DNA of 64,000 bases from Bilifractor porci. Its GTDB lineage: Bacteria; Bacillota; Clostridia; Lachnospirales; Lachnospiraceae. Where the stretch lies: the NCBI RefSeq assembly GCF_009696005.1, contig NZ_VUMV01000006.1, positions 124,001-188,000 of the forward strand, given 5' to 3'. The position numbers and the translations under genes were made by a program. Below, one piece after another: positions 43,177 through 52,511 of this stretch; position 1 is the stretch's first letter, and each line of letters opens with the position of its first letter. The notes under the pieces were generated by a model. It searched no databases and was not told where the DNA came from. It saw nothing but the letters and a program-made list of their open reading frames with translations.

Positions 43177-44397
43177 ATGGGAAATAATCAAAGACAGCAT
43201 GTCTTTATTATAGGTTCTAAAGGCCTTGGAAATTATGGCGGGTACGAAACTTTTGTTGATAAGTTAACGGAATGTCATCAGAACAATCCAAAAATCAAAT
43301 ACCACATTGCCTGCAAGGAAAACGGCAGTGGATATATGGATGAAACAAAACTTTGTGATGTGAAACAAATTAATGAAAGGCAATTTGAATACCACCATGC
43401 AGATTGTTTCAAGATTCATATTCCGGAGAAAATAGGAGCAGCGCAAGCCATTTACTATGATCTTGCTGCGTTAAGATGGTGTATTGCATTTATTAAAAGG
43501 TATCATATACGGCACTCCATTATTTATATTCTGGCATGCAGGATCGGTCCATTTATGCATAAGTATGTTGATCAGGTTCATAAACTGGGAGGAAAGGTTT
43601 TTGTAAACCCAGATGGACATGAGTGGATGAGAGCAAAATGGTCCAAGCCGGTAAGATGGTATTGGAAAGAATCTGAAAAGAGTATGGTTAAACGCTCAGA
43701 TCTTCTTATTTGTGATTCTATTAGTATTGAGAAGTACATAAAAAAAGAGTATGGAAAATTCAATCCTAAAACGACGTTCATTGCATATGGCGCGGACATC
43801 AAACCGAGCATTCTACAAGATGGCAATTCAAAATTCACTGGATGGTTAAACAATAAGGAACTCAGACCCAGGGGGTATTATCTCTTGGTGGGGCGTTTTG
43901 TTCCCGAAAATAATTTTGAGACTATTATTCGTGAATTTATGAAGAGTGGAAGTAAGAAAGATCTGGCTATTATTACAACAAAAAATGATGCTTTCCTCAA
44001 TGAGCTGGATAAGAATCTGAAGTTTAGTAAAGATCCCCGGATTAAATTTGTTGGGACAGTGTATGATCAGGAATTACTGAAAAAGATACGGGAGAATGCT
44101 TATGCGTACATACATGGACATTCTGTTGGAGGGACAAACCCCAGCTTGCTTGAGGCTCTTAGCAGTACAAAGCTGAATCTTCTTCTAAATGTTAACTTTA
44201 ATAAAGAAGTTGGTCAAGATGCTGCTCTGTATTGGGATAAAGATGAAGGTAATTTATCTGAGCTAATCAATAATGTGGAACTAATGAATAATAATGAGAT
44301 TGAAAAATTTGGAGAAAAAGCAAAGCAACGCATTAAAGATGCTTATAGCTGGCAGCTTATTGCTGACAAATATGAAGAGGTGTTTGGGGTAAAATAA
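43177..44397 (+). CDS. DUF1972-type GT4 glycosyltransferase (Cps2T/rhamnosyl-like)
   Basis: A 406-residue GT-B enzyme. The start HVFIIGSKGLGNYGGYETFVDKL is the DUF1972 signature found in Cps2T-type rhamnosyltransferases, which add the second sugar (commonly beta-1,4-rhamnose) to the lipid-linked first sugar. NPDGHEWMRAKW is a further family mark, and the GT4 donor site includes HSVGGTNPSLLEAL. From here to about 53.8 kb the DNA is clearly more AT-rich than upstream. Confidence 0.88.
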   Translation: MGNNQRQHVFIIGSKGLGNYGGYETFVDKLTECHQNNPKIKYHIACKENGSGYMDETKLCDVKQINERQFEYHHADCFKIHIPEKIGAAQAIYYDLAALRWCIAFIKRYHIRHSIIYILACRIGPFMHKYVDQVHKLGGKVFVNPDGHEWMRAKWSKPVRWYWKESEKSMVKRSDLLICDSISIEKYIKKEYGKFNPKTTFIAYGADIKPSILQDGNSKFTGWLNNKELRPRGYYLLVGRFVPENNFETIIREFMKSGSKKDLAIITTKNDAFLNELDKNLKFSKDPRIKFVGTVYDQELLKKIRENAYAYIHGHSVGGTNPSLLEALSSTKLNLLLNVNFNKEVGQDAALYWDKDEGNLSELINNVELMNNNEIEKFGEKAKQRIKDAYSWQLIADKYEEVFGVK

Positions 44398-44399
44398 AC

Positions 44400-45587
44400 A
44401 TGAAGATTTTGGCGATTCATAATTTTCATAGGACTGGTTCGGCAAGCGGTGATGACCAGGTGTTTAAATCTGAGACGGCACTCTTGGAGTCACACGGAAA
44501 CAAAGTGGTTCGATATACGGTTTCCAATGATGATTTTGACAAATTGGGAAAAATAAAAAAAATTAAGGAAACATTTGCTATGCTCTGGTCCTTTAAACAT
44601 TATCGTGCGATACAGGAACTCATTAAAAGGGAGAAGCCAGACATTGTGCATGTGCATACTTTTTTTCCGCTTTTATCCCCATCGATTCTCTATGCTGCAA
44701 AAAGATTGAATGTACCAGTGATAGTAACTTTACATGATACAAGATTTATTTGTCCATGTGCAACGTCGCTAAGAGATGCCAAACTTTGTAACGATTGTGG
44801 AGACGGACATTATTTTCGTATGTGCAAGTATGGCTGTTTTAAAGGCTCAAAGCTGCAGAGCTTTATTATCGCAAATATATTTTACTATCATCGTCGAAGA
44901 CGGACTTTTTATGATCAGATTGATAAATATATTTGCTTAAATGATAATCAGATTCGCCTTCTAGAAGATATTGGGTTTGCCCCCCAAAAAATAGTAAAGA
45001 AGTATAATTTTGTTTCTGATACCAAAGTTGAAAGGGCAAGTGCGAGAACAGATATTCCAGAGAAATATGTTGTGTATTACGGAAGAATCGGTGAAGAAAA
45101 AGGAATTCGGTTCTTAATGAACGCATGGGAGAATCTAAATATTCCGCTTGTTGTTATGGGATCCGGTCCTTTAGAAGATGAATTTAACAGTTGGGCGGAC
45201 AGGCATGATAATGTTTACTTTTTGGGATATACCCAGCATGACGAATGTCTGAAGATAGTAAAGGGAAGCCAATTCGTTGTGTTTCCTTCGATTTGGTATG
45301 AGGGGTGCTCTATGGTAGAAATAGAGTCTGAATCTCTAGGAAAAGCTCTAGTGGCAACAAATCTTGGCTTTTCTGTTGAAGCAATTCAAAATGGTAAAAA
45401 CGGATTTAAGTTTGAACTGGGAAATAAAGGCGATTTTGTTGATAAAGTGCAGTTACTTTGGAATGATTCGCAAAAGGCAGAAATGATGGGTAATTATGCC
45501 AGAAGTGATTATGAAAATAAATTCTTGCCAGATAAAAATTATAAGCAAATTATTGGGATTTATAATATGATGAAGCAGAAACAATAA
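44400..45587 (+). CDS. Family 4 glycosyltransferase
   Basis: A 395-residue GT4 enzyme: GSASGDDQVFKSE near the start, PDIVHVHTFFPLLSPS, HDTRFICPCA, YYGRIGEEKGIRFL and a donor site VVFPSIWYEGCSMVEIES with the EX7E glutamates. A cysteine-rich patch (CPCATSLRDAKLCNDCGDGHYFRMC) similar to those in WcaK/capsule GT4 proteins lies in the N-terminal half. Start two bases after the previous stop. Sugar unknown. Confidence 0.88.
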   Translation: MKILAIHNFHRTGSASGDDQVFKSETALLESHGNKVVRYTVSNDDFDKLGKIKKIKETFAMLWSFKHYRAIQELIKREKPDIVHVHTFFPLLSPSILYAAKRLNVPVIVTLHDTRFICPCATSLRDAKLCNDCGDGHYFRMCKYGCFKGSKLQSFIIANIFYYHRRRRTFYDQIDKYICLNDNQIRLLEDIGFAPQKIVKKYNFVSDTKVERASARTDIPEKYVVYYGRIGEEKGIRFLMNAWENLNIPLVVMGSGPLEDEFNSWADRHDNVYFLGYTQHDECLKIVKGSQFVVFPSIWYEGCSMVEIESESLGKALVATNLGFSVEAIQNGKNGFKFELGNKGDFVDKVQLLWNDSQKAEMMGNYARSDYENKFLPDKNYKQIIGIYNMMKQKQ

Positions 45588-45928
45588 TAAAGCATTTTTT
45601 AATTTGAATTGTGAGAAAGAAGACTATGAAAACTTAAGATTTTACCATTAATTCGAATGCAGTTGATCATAGCTTGAGCAGACAGTAAAACTCAGGAACG
45701 TTATGTATTTGATAGTAAAGTTATGGAACTTTTAGTAAAATGTTTAATACCGATCAGTATGGGAAAGATGAATACATTCTTTCAGAATAAATCTTGGAGT
45801 CAAGTGAGTCCATAAGGGAATGAAAAACTTTGAGACGTTCCTAATTTTGATACAGGTTAGAGACAAACGAGTAAGGTTGTGAAAAAAATCACTAAATGAC
45901 AAACAATTATTAAAAATTATAACGTATT
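45588..45928. other. AT-rich non-coding gap
   Basis: About 340 bases without a credible gene or terminator. Short open stretches are broken by stops (for example a frame around 45725-45810), giving the appearance of decayed coding DNA; I cannot name the parent gene. Confidence 0.4.
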
Positions 45929-46474
45929 ATGATTGAAAAAATAAAAGCGGATAAATTTCGTTGGCATGGGAAAAAACATATATTTGCATTACCTCAATTT
46001 AGATTCGTTTATGTTAAACGTCATTGCGAACATTATCGAGATCGTAATAAACTTTTGTTTCTATTTTGGCGATTAATCTATCAGCATATGGAAATAAAAT
46101 ATAACATGGATGTGCCTGCAAAAGTAAAAATAGGGAAGGGATTGAGAATTGAGCATATTGGTGGCGTGGTAATTAATCCATTAGCAGAACTAGGAGAAAA
46201 TATTACATTACTTAATGGTGTATTGATTGGCTCACAAAGTCGTGGAAAGCGAATGGGAACTCCGATAATAGGAGATGAAGTTTGGATTGGTACAAACTCG
46301 GTAATTGTGGGAGGCATAAATATAGGGAAAGACTGTTTGATTGCACCAGGAGCGTATGTGAATTTTAATGTTCCTGCCCACAGTATTGTTCTTGGAAATC
46401 CCGGTAAAATAATACCTAAGGAATGCGCAACAGAAGGCTATATTTTAAATAAGTATGAATATAAATCAGAATAG
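45929..46474 (+). CDS. CysE-like hexapeptide-repeat acyltransferase
   Basis: A 181-residue trimeric left-handed beta-helix acyltransferase. The C-terminal two thirds are hexapeptide repeats (VKIGKG, GGVVINPLAELGENI, NGVLIGSQSRG, GDEVWIGTNSVIVGGINIGKDCLI), ending PGKII. This shape matches serine-acetyltransferase-like O-acetyltransferases of polysaccharide loci (for example Cap/WcaB type). It would place an acetyl group on a sugar of the repeat unit. No strong ribosome site, and an AT-rich decayed spacer on either side. Confidence 0.82.
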   Translation: MIEKIKADKFRWHGKKHIFALPQFRFVYVKRHCEHYRDRNKLLFLFWRLIYQHMEIKYNMDVPAKVKIGKGLRIEHIGGVVINPLAELGENITLLNGVLIGSQSRGKRMGTPIIGDEVWIGTNSVIVGGINIGKDCLIAPGAYVNFNVPAHSIVLGNPGKIIPKECATEGYILNKYEYKSE

Positions 46475-46876
46475 CTTCATTACAATGGTAGTTCGAGTTT
46501 ATTGTATTGAATCCTATTTTAAGGATTAAATTGATTTTTCAGAATCGCTGTACTGAGAATTTTGGCGATAGTTGATCTATCTACTGCAAAAATGTTTAGA
46601 GTTAGCTTGTAAACGAGTTTAATATGTGATTCCTTTGCTGCAAACTACAACTTTCAGGATAAGAGAAAACAATAAAGAGTCATGGAGTACCTATTAGGGA
46701 TTGTAGTTGAATCAGACTCCGGTGCAGGCATTGATGAGAAAATCTTAGATGGCGTAAATCGGGCAGTATTGTGTTATTGGAGTGGACATATTATTCAGGT
46801 ATTTCATAAAAAACAGTGTGGTATAGATATAAAGTAAGTTACATTGAATAGATATCTAAGGAAGAAAAGTTTAAAC
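46475..46876. other. AT-rich gap with one small open frame
   Basis: No full gene apart from the 51-codon frame listed at 46682. The remainder has stops in all frames and no clear promoter or terminator; it looks like degraded coding DNA. Confidence 0.4.
46682..46837 (+). CDS. Possible small orphan ORF or gene fragment
   Basis: A 51-residue frame, MEYLLGIVVESDSGAGIDE... ending in a basic tail, with no clear ribosome site. It reads like protein sequence rather than random translation, but I do not recognise it. It may be a fragment left from a lost gene. Confidence 0.25.
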   Translation: MEYLLGIVVESDSGAGIDEKILDGVNRAVLCYWSGHIIQVFHKKQCGIDIK

Positions 46877-47860
46877 ATGGATGTTCAAGCAGATAAAATA
46901 AGCGTTATTATTCCGGTATATAAAGTTGAACGTGAAATAGAGCGTTGTATTGAAAGCGTACGTAAACAAACTTATAGAAACCTGGAAATTATTCTTGTTG
47001 ATGATGGTAGCCCTGACTGTTGCCCAGAAATATGTGATGCTTATAAGAAAAAAGATGAAAGAATTCAGGTCATTCATAAGGAAAATGGCGGCTTGTCTGA
47101 TGCGCGTAATTTTGGTTTAGATGTTGCGGGTGGCGACTTTATTTCCTTTGTTGATTCTGATGACTGGGTAGATGATAATTTTCTTGAAACATTGCACAAC
47201 GCAGCGGTGCGAGAAGATGCTGATATAGCAATCATAGGCTATAGAATGATTTGGGATTCAGGGAAAGTAAGAACATATGGGAAAGAAAATGAGTACTTTG
47301 TTTTTAATCAGCACGAGGCATTGAAAGAGATTCTCATTCAAAGAAAATTTCAATTCATGGTATGTACGAAGTTGTATAAAAGAATTGTTTTTAATCATAT
47401 ACGGTTTCCGGTTGGTAAAATCTATGAAGATGCTGCGGTTGGGATACCAACTTTTTTAGAAGCAAGAAAAGTTGTGTTTTGTGGAGCCCCCAAATATAAT
47501 TACTACCAAAAATCAGAGAGCATAGTTCATTCGAGGTTTAGCACTAAAAAACTCGTTCTTCTTAATATATGTGATCAAATCATACAGTATACTGAAGACA
47601 TAAATGACTTAGTACTAGAGGCACATACGTTAAAAATTAAGGTGTTGTTGTCATTTGTTTTAGAGTCAGCAAAATTTTCAAAAACTCAAGAAGATCGAAT
47701 CGTTACACGTGGCTTGATTGAGAGATTAAAAAAGGAAAAAAAGTATATAAGAAATAACCCTTATCTTGAACACAGAAAAATTATAGTAATTAATTTGATA
47801 TTAATTCGTTTCCCGTTAAAGATACTTGTATTTTTTTGGAATAAGCGGGTTGAAGGTTGA
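46877..47860 (+). CDS. Family 2 glycosyltransferase (EpsJ-like)
   Basis: A 327-residue GT-A enzyme: VSVIIPVYK-type start, VDDGSPDCC, GGLSDARNFG and VDSDDWVDDN as the DxD region, as in EpsJ/CpsO-type enzymes. ATG 46877 follows AAGGAAGAAAAG; TTG 46844 is in frame but lies before that site. No membrane helix apart from a hydrophobic C-terminal stretch. Donor unknown. Confidence 0.87.
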   Translation: MDVQADKISVIIPVYKVEREIERCIESVRKQTYRNLEIILVDDGSPDCCPEICDAYKKKDERIQVIHKENGGLSDARNFGLDVAGGDFISFVDSDDWVDDNFLETLHNAAVREDADIAIIGYRMIWDSGKVRTYGKENEYFVFNQHEALKEILIQRKFQFMVCTKLYKRIVFNHIRFPVGKIYEDAAVGIPTFLEARKVVFCGAPKYNYYQKSESIVHSRFSTKKLVLLNICDQIIQYTEDINDLVLEAHTLKIKVLLSFVLESAKFSKTQEDRIVTRGLIERLKKEKKYIRNNPYLEHRKIIVINLILIRFPLKILVFFWNKRVEG

Positions 47861-48059
47861 TATGGGAAAAGCATTAGTAAGAGTATATTTTATCCTTTTC
47901 CTCCCAATGTAACGGTATATTATCTGGAGTCGTTACGGTTATTTATTCTTCTACAGTTAATTTGCTAATTTTTTCCAATTTAGTAACTCTATTCATGGCA
48001 TTAGGAGTAGACGAATAATTGACGTGGTACCAATATACAAATGTAGGAGAATATGGTAA
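47861..48059. other. AT-rich spacer
   Basis: A 199-base gap. One broken frame near 47926-48019 reads as a hydrophobic tail ending NLVTLFMALGVDE before a stop. It may be the end of a lost membrane protein, but it lacks a start. Confidence 0.3.
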
Positions 48060-49211
48060 ATGCAGGGATCATTCCAAATAAAAAAAAATCATAGCAAAGT
48101 TGATTTTTTGTCAATTGTTATTTTCGTTTTTGCGTTTGTATCTTTTATGGGTAAACTTTCATTAATGTCTGATTCTCATTTCTATGAGATGGGATCATCA
48201 TTTATTACTATGATGGTGTATGTTACTATTTTTTTTATATTGCTGAAAAAAAAGATGCCTTCTATCCAAGTAATTTGCTTTATTTTGTTATCTAGTTTAT
48301 TTTTAGTAGGTTATTTTTTTAGTGAAATGTCAGCACTTTTCCAGATGTGTGTTTGGATGTTTGCAATGTACAAACGTGATTATAAAGATATATTTAAAAT
48401 AATCTTTGGTGCGAGTATAATTGTTTTTATTATAGGTGTCATATTAGGACTGATAACGTTAAATCTTTCGATTGAAATTACCAATGGTTTTTATTTGGGA
48501 TTTGGTCATAAAAACCAACTGGGTTTTTATATTGCATATCTGTTTATTCTATATAATTGCTTTACAAGGAAAACAGATTGTCCTAAATTCATAGAGTCAT
48601 TCATATACTCTCTCTTTATACTATTTTTCACACAATCTAGAACGGCGACAATTTCTGTCTTAGCATTCTATCTATTGGTAAAAATATTTGATAAAAGAAT
48701 GAAAAAAGTTCATTTCAATGGGAAGCTTTTGGCAGTATTATTAGTACCATTTTTGATTGCATTCACATATATAACAGCTATTAATTTTACGACTAGTGGT
48801 TTTGTACAGCTTCTAAATCGCTTTTTTAATAATCGAATCTTTTTAAATTGGTATGCGTTTGATAAAAATAAAATCAGCTTATTTGGACAAAACATTCAGA
48901 TGCATAATCATATTGACTATAATGAAATAATTCAACAGGGAAATATAAACACAACTATTGATGGGACATATACTATTATCCTTTTAGTAATGGGATTGAT
49001 TCCAACAATATTGTATATAGTGATTTATATTTTTTTGATTTTAAAGGAATATCGTAATAAGAATAATGTTATATTAGCTGCAACAATTACGTTAGCAATA
49101 TATGCTTTTATGGAAACTGGTTTTACAAATATATTATTGAACTTTCCACTCTTTTATTTAACAGCATATGATCCTTGTGTTGAAAAAGGAGTCATACAAT
49201 ATGAGCAGTAA
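48060..49211 (+). CDS. Wzy-like O-antigen/capsule polymerase
   Basis: A 383-residue polytopic protein with 9-11 predicted helices and the large outer loop typical of Wzy. The GFGHKNQLGFYIAYLF stretch and the QSRTA motif (TQSRTATIS) match the O-antigen ligase/polymerase (Wzy_C-like) family. It would join repeat units on undecaprenyl diphosphate outside the membrane. AGGAGA precedes the start. It overlaps the next gene by 11 bases. Confidence 0.83.
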   Translation: MQGSFQIKKNHSKVDFLSIVIFVFAFVSFMGKLSLMSDSHFYEMGSSFITMMVYVTIFFILLKKKMPSIQVICFILLSSLFLVGYFFSEMSALFQMCVWMFAMYKRDYKDIFKIIFGASIIVFIIGVILGLITLNLSIEITNGFYLGFGHKNQLGFYIAYLFILYNCFTRKTDCPKFIESFIYSLFILFFTQSRTATISVLAFYLLVKIFDKRMKKVHFNGKLLAVLLVPFLIAFTYITAINFTTSGFVQLLNRFFNNRIFLNWYAFDKNKISLFGQNIQMHNHIDYNEIIQQGNINTTIDGTYTIILLVMGLIPTILYIVIYIFLILKEYRNKNNVILAATITLAIYAFMETGFTNILLNFPLFYLTAYDPCVEKGVIQYEQ

Positions 49212-50016
49212 AAGTTATATTCCCAAAATAATTCATTATTGCTGGTTTGGGGGCAGTCCAATGCCAGATAGCGCTAAGCAATGTATCTCATCTTGGAAAA
49301 AATTTTTCCCTGACTATAAAATTATAGAATGGAATGAATCCAACTTTGATTTAAATTGTTGTGATTATGTGAAAGAAGCATATAAAGAAAAAAAATGGGC
49401 ATTTGTGAGTGATTATGCACGGTTTTGGATTCTTTATAAATATGGTGGCTTATATTTTGACACAGATGTTGAAATAATAAAATCTCTGAATGATCTGCTG
49501 AAGAAAGGCCCATTTATGGGAGAAGAAGCAGGAAGGGAAAGCAATTCAAAAAGTGAATGTAATCCTGGCCTTGGCCTTGCAGCAATGCCTGGCTTAGTGC
49601 TTTATAAGGAAGTTCTTGATTACTATAGCACACAGCATTTTTTGAATTTGGATGGCAGTATCAATCAAGAGACAGTGGTGACAAGAACATCGGATATTCT
49701 CAGAAAACATGGATTCCAGGGAGATGGCTCTATTGAGTATATTAATGGAGTATATATATATCCTCCAGAATATTTTTGTCCGATAAACTATATGACTGGG
49801 AAAGTCACGTTCACCGAGAATACAAGATCGATCCATCATTTCAGCGCAACATGGCATAGTGGCCTTGAGGAATTGATAGTTAAGATTGAAAGATGCAGCA
49901 AGGGAACAGATTCGGCGGAATATAAAATGAAGAGAATTGTTTCGCTGCCTTTCAGGGTTATTAATAAAATCAAAACACAGGGTTTATCGGGTGTGATGAG
50001 AGCGATGGGCAAATGA
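49201..50016 (+). CDS. GT32-like (DXD sugar-binding) glycosyltransferase
   Basis: A 271-residue enzyme with the Gly_transf_sug/OCH1-like pattern: PKIIHYCWFGG at the start, FVSDYARFWILYKYGGLYFDTDVE with the DxD (DTD). Capsule loci often use this family for galactosyl or mannosyl transfer. ATG 49201 follows AAAAAGGAG; the frame is open to 49168, but that part lies inside the polymerase gene. Confidence 0.87.
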   Translation: MSSKSYIPKIIHYCWFGGSPMPDSAKQCISSWKKFFPDYKIIEWNESNFDLNCCDYVKEAYKEKKWAFVSDYARFWILYKYGGLYFDTDVEIIKSLNDLLKKGPFMGEEAGRESNSKSECNPGLGLAAMPGLVLYKEVLDYYSTQHFLNLDGSINQETVVTRTSDILRKHGFQGDGSIEYINGVYIYPPEYFCPINYMTGKVTFTENTRSIHHFSATWHSGLEELIVKIERCSKGTDSAEYKMKRIVSLPFRVINKIKTQGLSGVMRAMGK

Positions 50017-50026
50017 GGATTTGAAA

Positions 50027-51073
50027 ATGACACTAAAGAAAACTCTTAAAACTATATATCACGCTACTGCACCATTGCATGTATCTCGTTCGCACATGAC
50101 AATGACAGTGGCGAAGCAGATTCTTACTGACTTCACACCTGATCCATCTACAACTTGTGTAGCTAACAATATATTGAATCTACAGTATGATCTGCAGATC
50201 ATTATTCCTGCATACAATGCTGAGAAATACATAAATGAATGTCTGGAATCGGTGTTGATACAGAGTACTCATTATTCCTATCTTGTAACAGTAGTGAATG
50301 ATGGATCCACAGATCATACTCTGGATATCACCAGGTCTTATCAGGAAAAATATCCTGATCGGATAGAAGTAATTAACCAGGAGAATCAAGGACTTTCTGG
50401 TGCGAGGAATGCAGCATTGAGAATCTTGAAGGGTAGATATGTCACTTTTCTAGATGCTGATGATATTATGACAGAAGGCGCAATCGAAGCACTACTAGAT
50501 AAGGCTGACGACAAGGATATAATTCAAGGCGGGTGGTATACATTTACACAATCTGGTGGGAATACGCCGCAAGATGCGCATCGGCTCTCAGGTTATCCTT
50601 GGGGTAAGCTTTTTAAGGCAGATGTACTGGAGCATTTCCAGTTTCCAGAAGGATATTGGTTTGAGGATACACCGATATCTTTTATACTTTATAGAGTAGG
50701 ATATAGCTCGAAAGTCATTCCCGACGTGGTTTATGGCTATAGACTAAATCCAGATGGTATCACAGCAAAGAGCAGTGGATCAAGACGGAGCGTAGAGAGT
50801 TATTACATTACAACACTGTGTCTTCGCGAGTTTCCGCTGTTCGGGGTAAAGTATGATCAGCAAGCGTATGAGTATTTCCTTCGTCAGTGTATAATGAACT
50901 GGTCAAGGACTAAGAACCAGCCTAAGAATGTAAGAGAGGCAATATTTGTACTGGAGAGTACGCTGTTGGATAAGTATTTCAAGGATCAGCATAGCGAAAT
51001 GAACGAAGAAATAGAGAAAGCGCTCCGGAAGAAGCAATTTCAGAAATATGAAGTGTTGGCTCGGACGAAATGA
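50027..51073 (+). CDS. Family 2 glycosyltransferase
   Basis: A 348-residue protein with a roughly 55-residue N-terminal extension before the GT-A fold begins at LQIIIPAYNAEKYI. Then NDGSTDHT, QGLSGARNAA and LDADDIM. The C-terminal part is helical. ATG 50027 follows GAGG; TTG 50021 is unlikely. The extension could dock it to the membrane or a partner enzyme. Confidence 0.85.
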   Translation: MTLKKTLKTIYHATAPLHVSRSHMTMTVAKQILTDFTPDPSTTCVANNILNLQYDLQIIIPAYNAEKYINECLESVLIQSTHYSYLVTVVNDGSTDHTLDITRSYQEKYPDRIEVINQENQGLSGARNAALRILKGRYVTFLDADDIMTEGAIEALLDKADDKDIIQGGWYTFTQSGGNTPQDAHRLSGYPWGKLFKADVLEHFQFPEGYWFEDTPISFILYRVGYSSKVIPDVVYGYRLNPDGITAKSSGSRRSVESYYITTLCLREFPLFGVKYDQQAYEYFLRQCIMNWSRTKNQPKNVREAIFVLESTLLDKYFKDQHSEMNEEIEKALRKKQFQKYEVLARTK

Positions 51074-51086
51074 TAAATAAAGACTA

Positions 51087-52499
51087 ATGAGAAAACAAGG
51101 CAAATACAAATATTTAGCAAAAAATATAGGACTGTTGACGTTAAGCAATTTCGCTACGAAGTTGCTGAGCTTTTTTCTGGTACCTTTATATACCAGTATT
51201 CTTACAACAGCTGATTATGGTATCTATGATCTTTTTAATACAACAGTTGGAGTATTGCTTCCTATTCTGACGCTTAATGTGCAGGAAGGAATGCTTCGGT
51301 TTGCGATGGAAAAGGATTATAACAGGGAAGCAATTGTCACAGTTGGGATTCGGCATTTACTGATTGGCAGTGCTATTACTGCAGTAGGTCTTGGTGTGAA
51401 TGGAATTTTTGGGGTTAGTTCCATGTTAAAGACCTACGCTATTTTCTTTTTCCTGATGTTTTTTGTACAGGCGTTGGGTGGTATTGTACCGTTTTATATT
51501 CGAGGGATTGACCGTATTGGAGATCTTTCGATATCGAGTGTCGTTGCATCTGCTGTGACAATCGGCTGTAATATTCTGTTTTTGGTCGGTTTTAGATGGG
51601 GATTGATCGGATACTTTCTTGCAAATATTGTTGGGCCGCTTGTTCAATGTATCTGGCTTGCAACTAGAGCACATATGTTCCGGGACACTCATTTGACACG
51701 AAAGTATAAGAAAGAGTCCAATGAGCTTCTGGATTATTCTAGACCACTTATCGCGAATAGCATTGCCTGGTGGGTCAACAATGCATCAGACAGATATGTG
51801 GTCACTTTTTTCTGTGGTGTGGCTGCTAACGGTGTTTATTCTGTTGCATCAAAGATTCCATCTATTCTGAATGTATTCCAGACAATTTTTAATCAGGCCT
51901 GGGCTTTATCTGCTGTAAAGGACTACGATCCGGAAGATAAGAGTGGATTTTTTGCAAATACATATAGAGCATACAACTGCACGATGACGATTGTTTGCTC
52001 GGCCATTATTGTATTAGATAAAATTCTTGCAAAATTCCTATATGCGAAGGATTTTTATGTGGCATGGAGATATGTCCCTTGGCTCACAATGGCGATTTTG
52101 TTTGGTGCCATGTCCGGATATATCGGTGGATTCTTTACAGCGGTCAAGGATTCTAAGATTTACGCAACTTCCACAGCAATAGGAGCAGTTACCAATATTA
52201 TTCTGAATCTCGTTTTCACACCGATTTTAGGAGCCCTTGGTGCAGCCATTGCAACAACTGTGTGCTACGTTGAAGTGTATGCCGTGCGGCTTGTACAGTC
52301 AAGGAAATACATTAAGCTGAGAATCAACTTCATCAGAGATATTATTTCCTATATTTTGTTGGCGGTTCAATCTATTGTGTTGCTGTTTGTTGATGCAACA
52401 ATTCCGCTATATGGGATTCTGGTTGGATTGTTCGTAGTTATTTGCATCATGTATATTAAAGATATCGGACTGATGGTTAGGAATGTATTGCATAGATAA
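51087..52499 (+). CDS. MOP-superfamily flippase (polysaccharide transporter)
   Basis: A 470-residue, 12-14-helix protein: YLAKNIGLLTLSNFATKLL at the start and LVPLYTSILTTADYGIYDLF are typical of the bacterial PST/Wzx branch. Next to the CDP-glycerol transferase and the fused nucleotidyltransferase, it may carry a different lipid-linked unit from the flippase at 33904. No strong ribosome site is visible. Confidence 0.88.
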   Translation: MRKQGKYKYLAKNIGLLTLSNFATKLLSFFLVPLYTSILTTADYGIYDLFNTTVGVLLPILTLNVQEGMLRFAMEKDYNREAIVTVGIRHLLIGSAITAVGLGVNGIFGVSSMLKTYAIFFFLMFFVQALGGIVPFYIRGIDRIGDLSISSVVASAVTIGCNILFLVGFRWGLIGYFLANIVGPLVQCIWLATRAHMFRDTHLTRKYKKESNELLDYSRPLIANSIAWWVNNASDRYVVTFFCGVAANGVYSVASKIPSILNVFQTIFNQAWALSAVKDYDPEDKSGFFANTYRAYNCTMTIVCSAIIVLDKILAKFLYAKDFYVAWRYVPWLTMAILFGAMSGYIGGFFTAVKDSKIYATSTAIGAVTNIILNLVFTPILGALGAAIATTVCYVEVYAVRLVQSRKYIKLRINFIRDIISYILLAVQSIVLLFVDATIPLYGILVGLFVVICIMYIKDIGLMVRNVLHR

Positions 52500-52511
52500 C
52501 AGGAAGGGAAG

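Noticed and set aside
47926-48019. A short hydrophobic frame ending NLVTLFMALGVDE
   Set aside because: It has no start codon or ribosome site; at most the tail of a lost gene.
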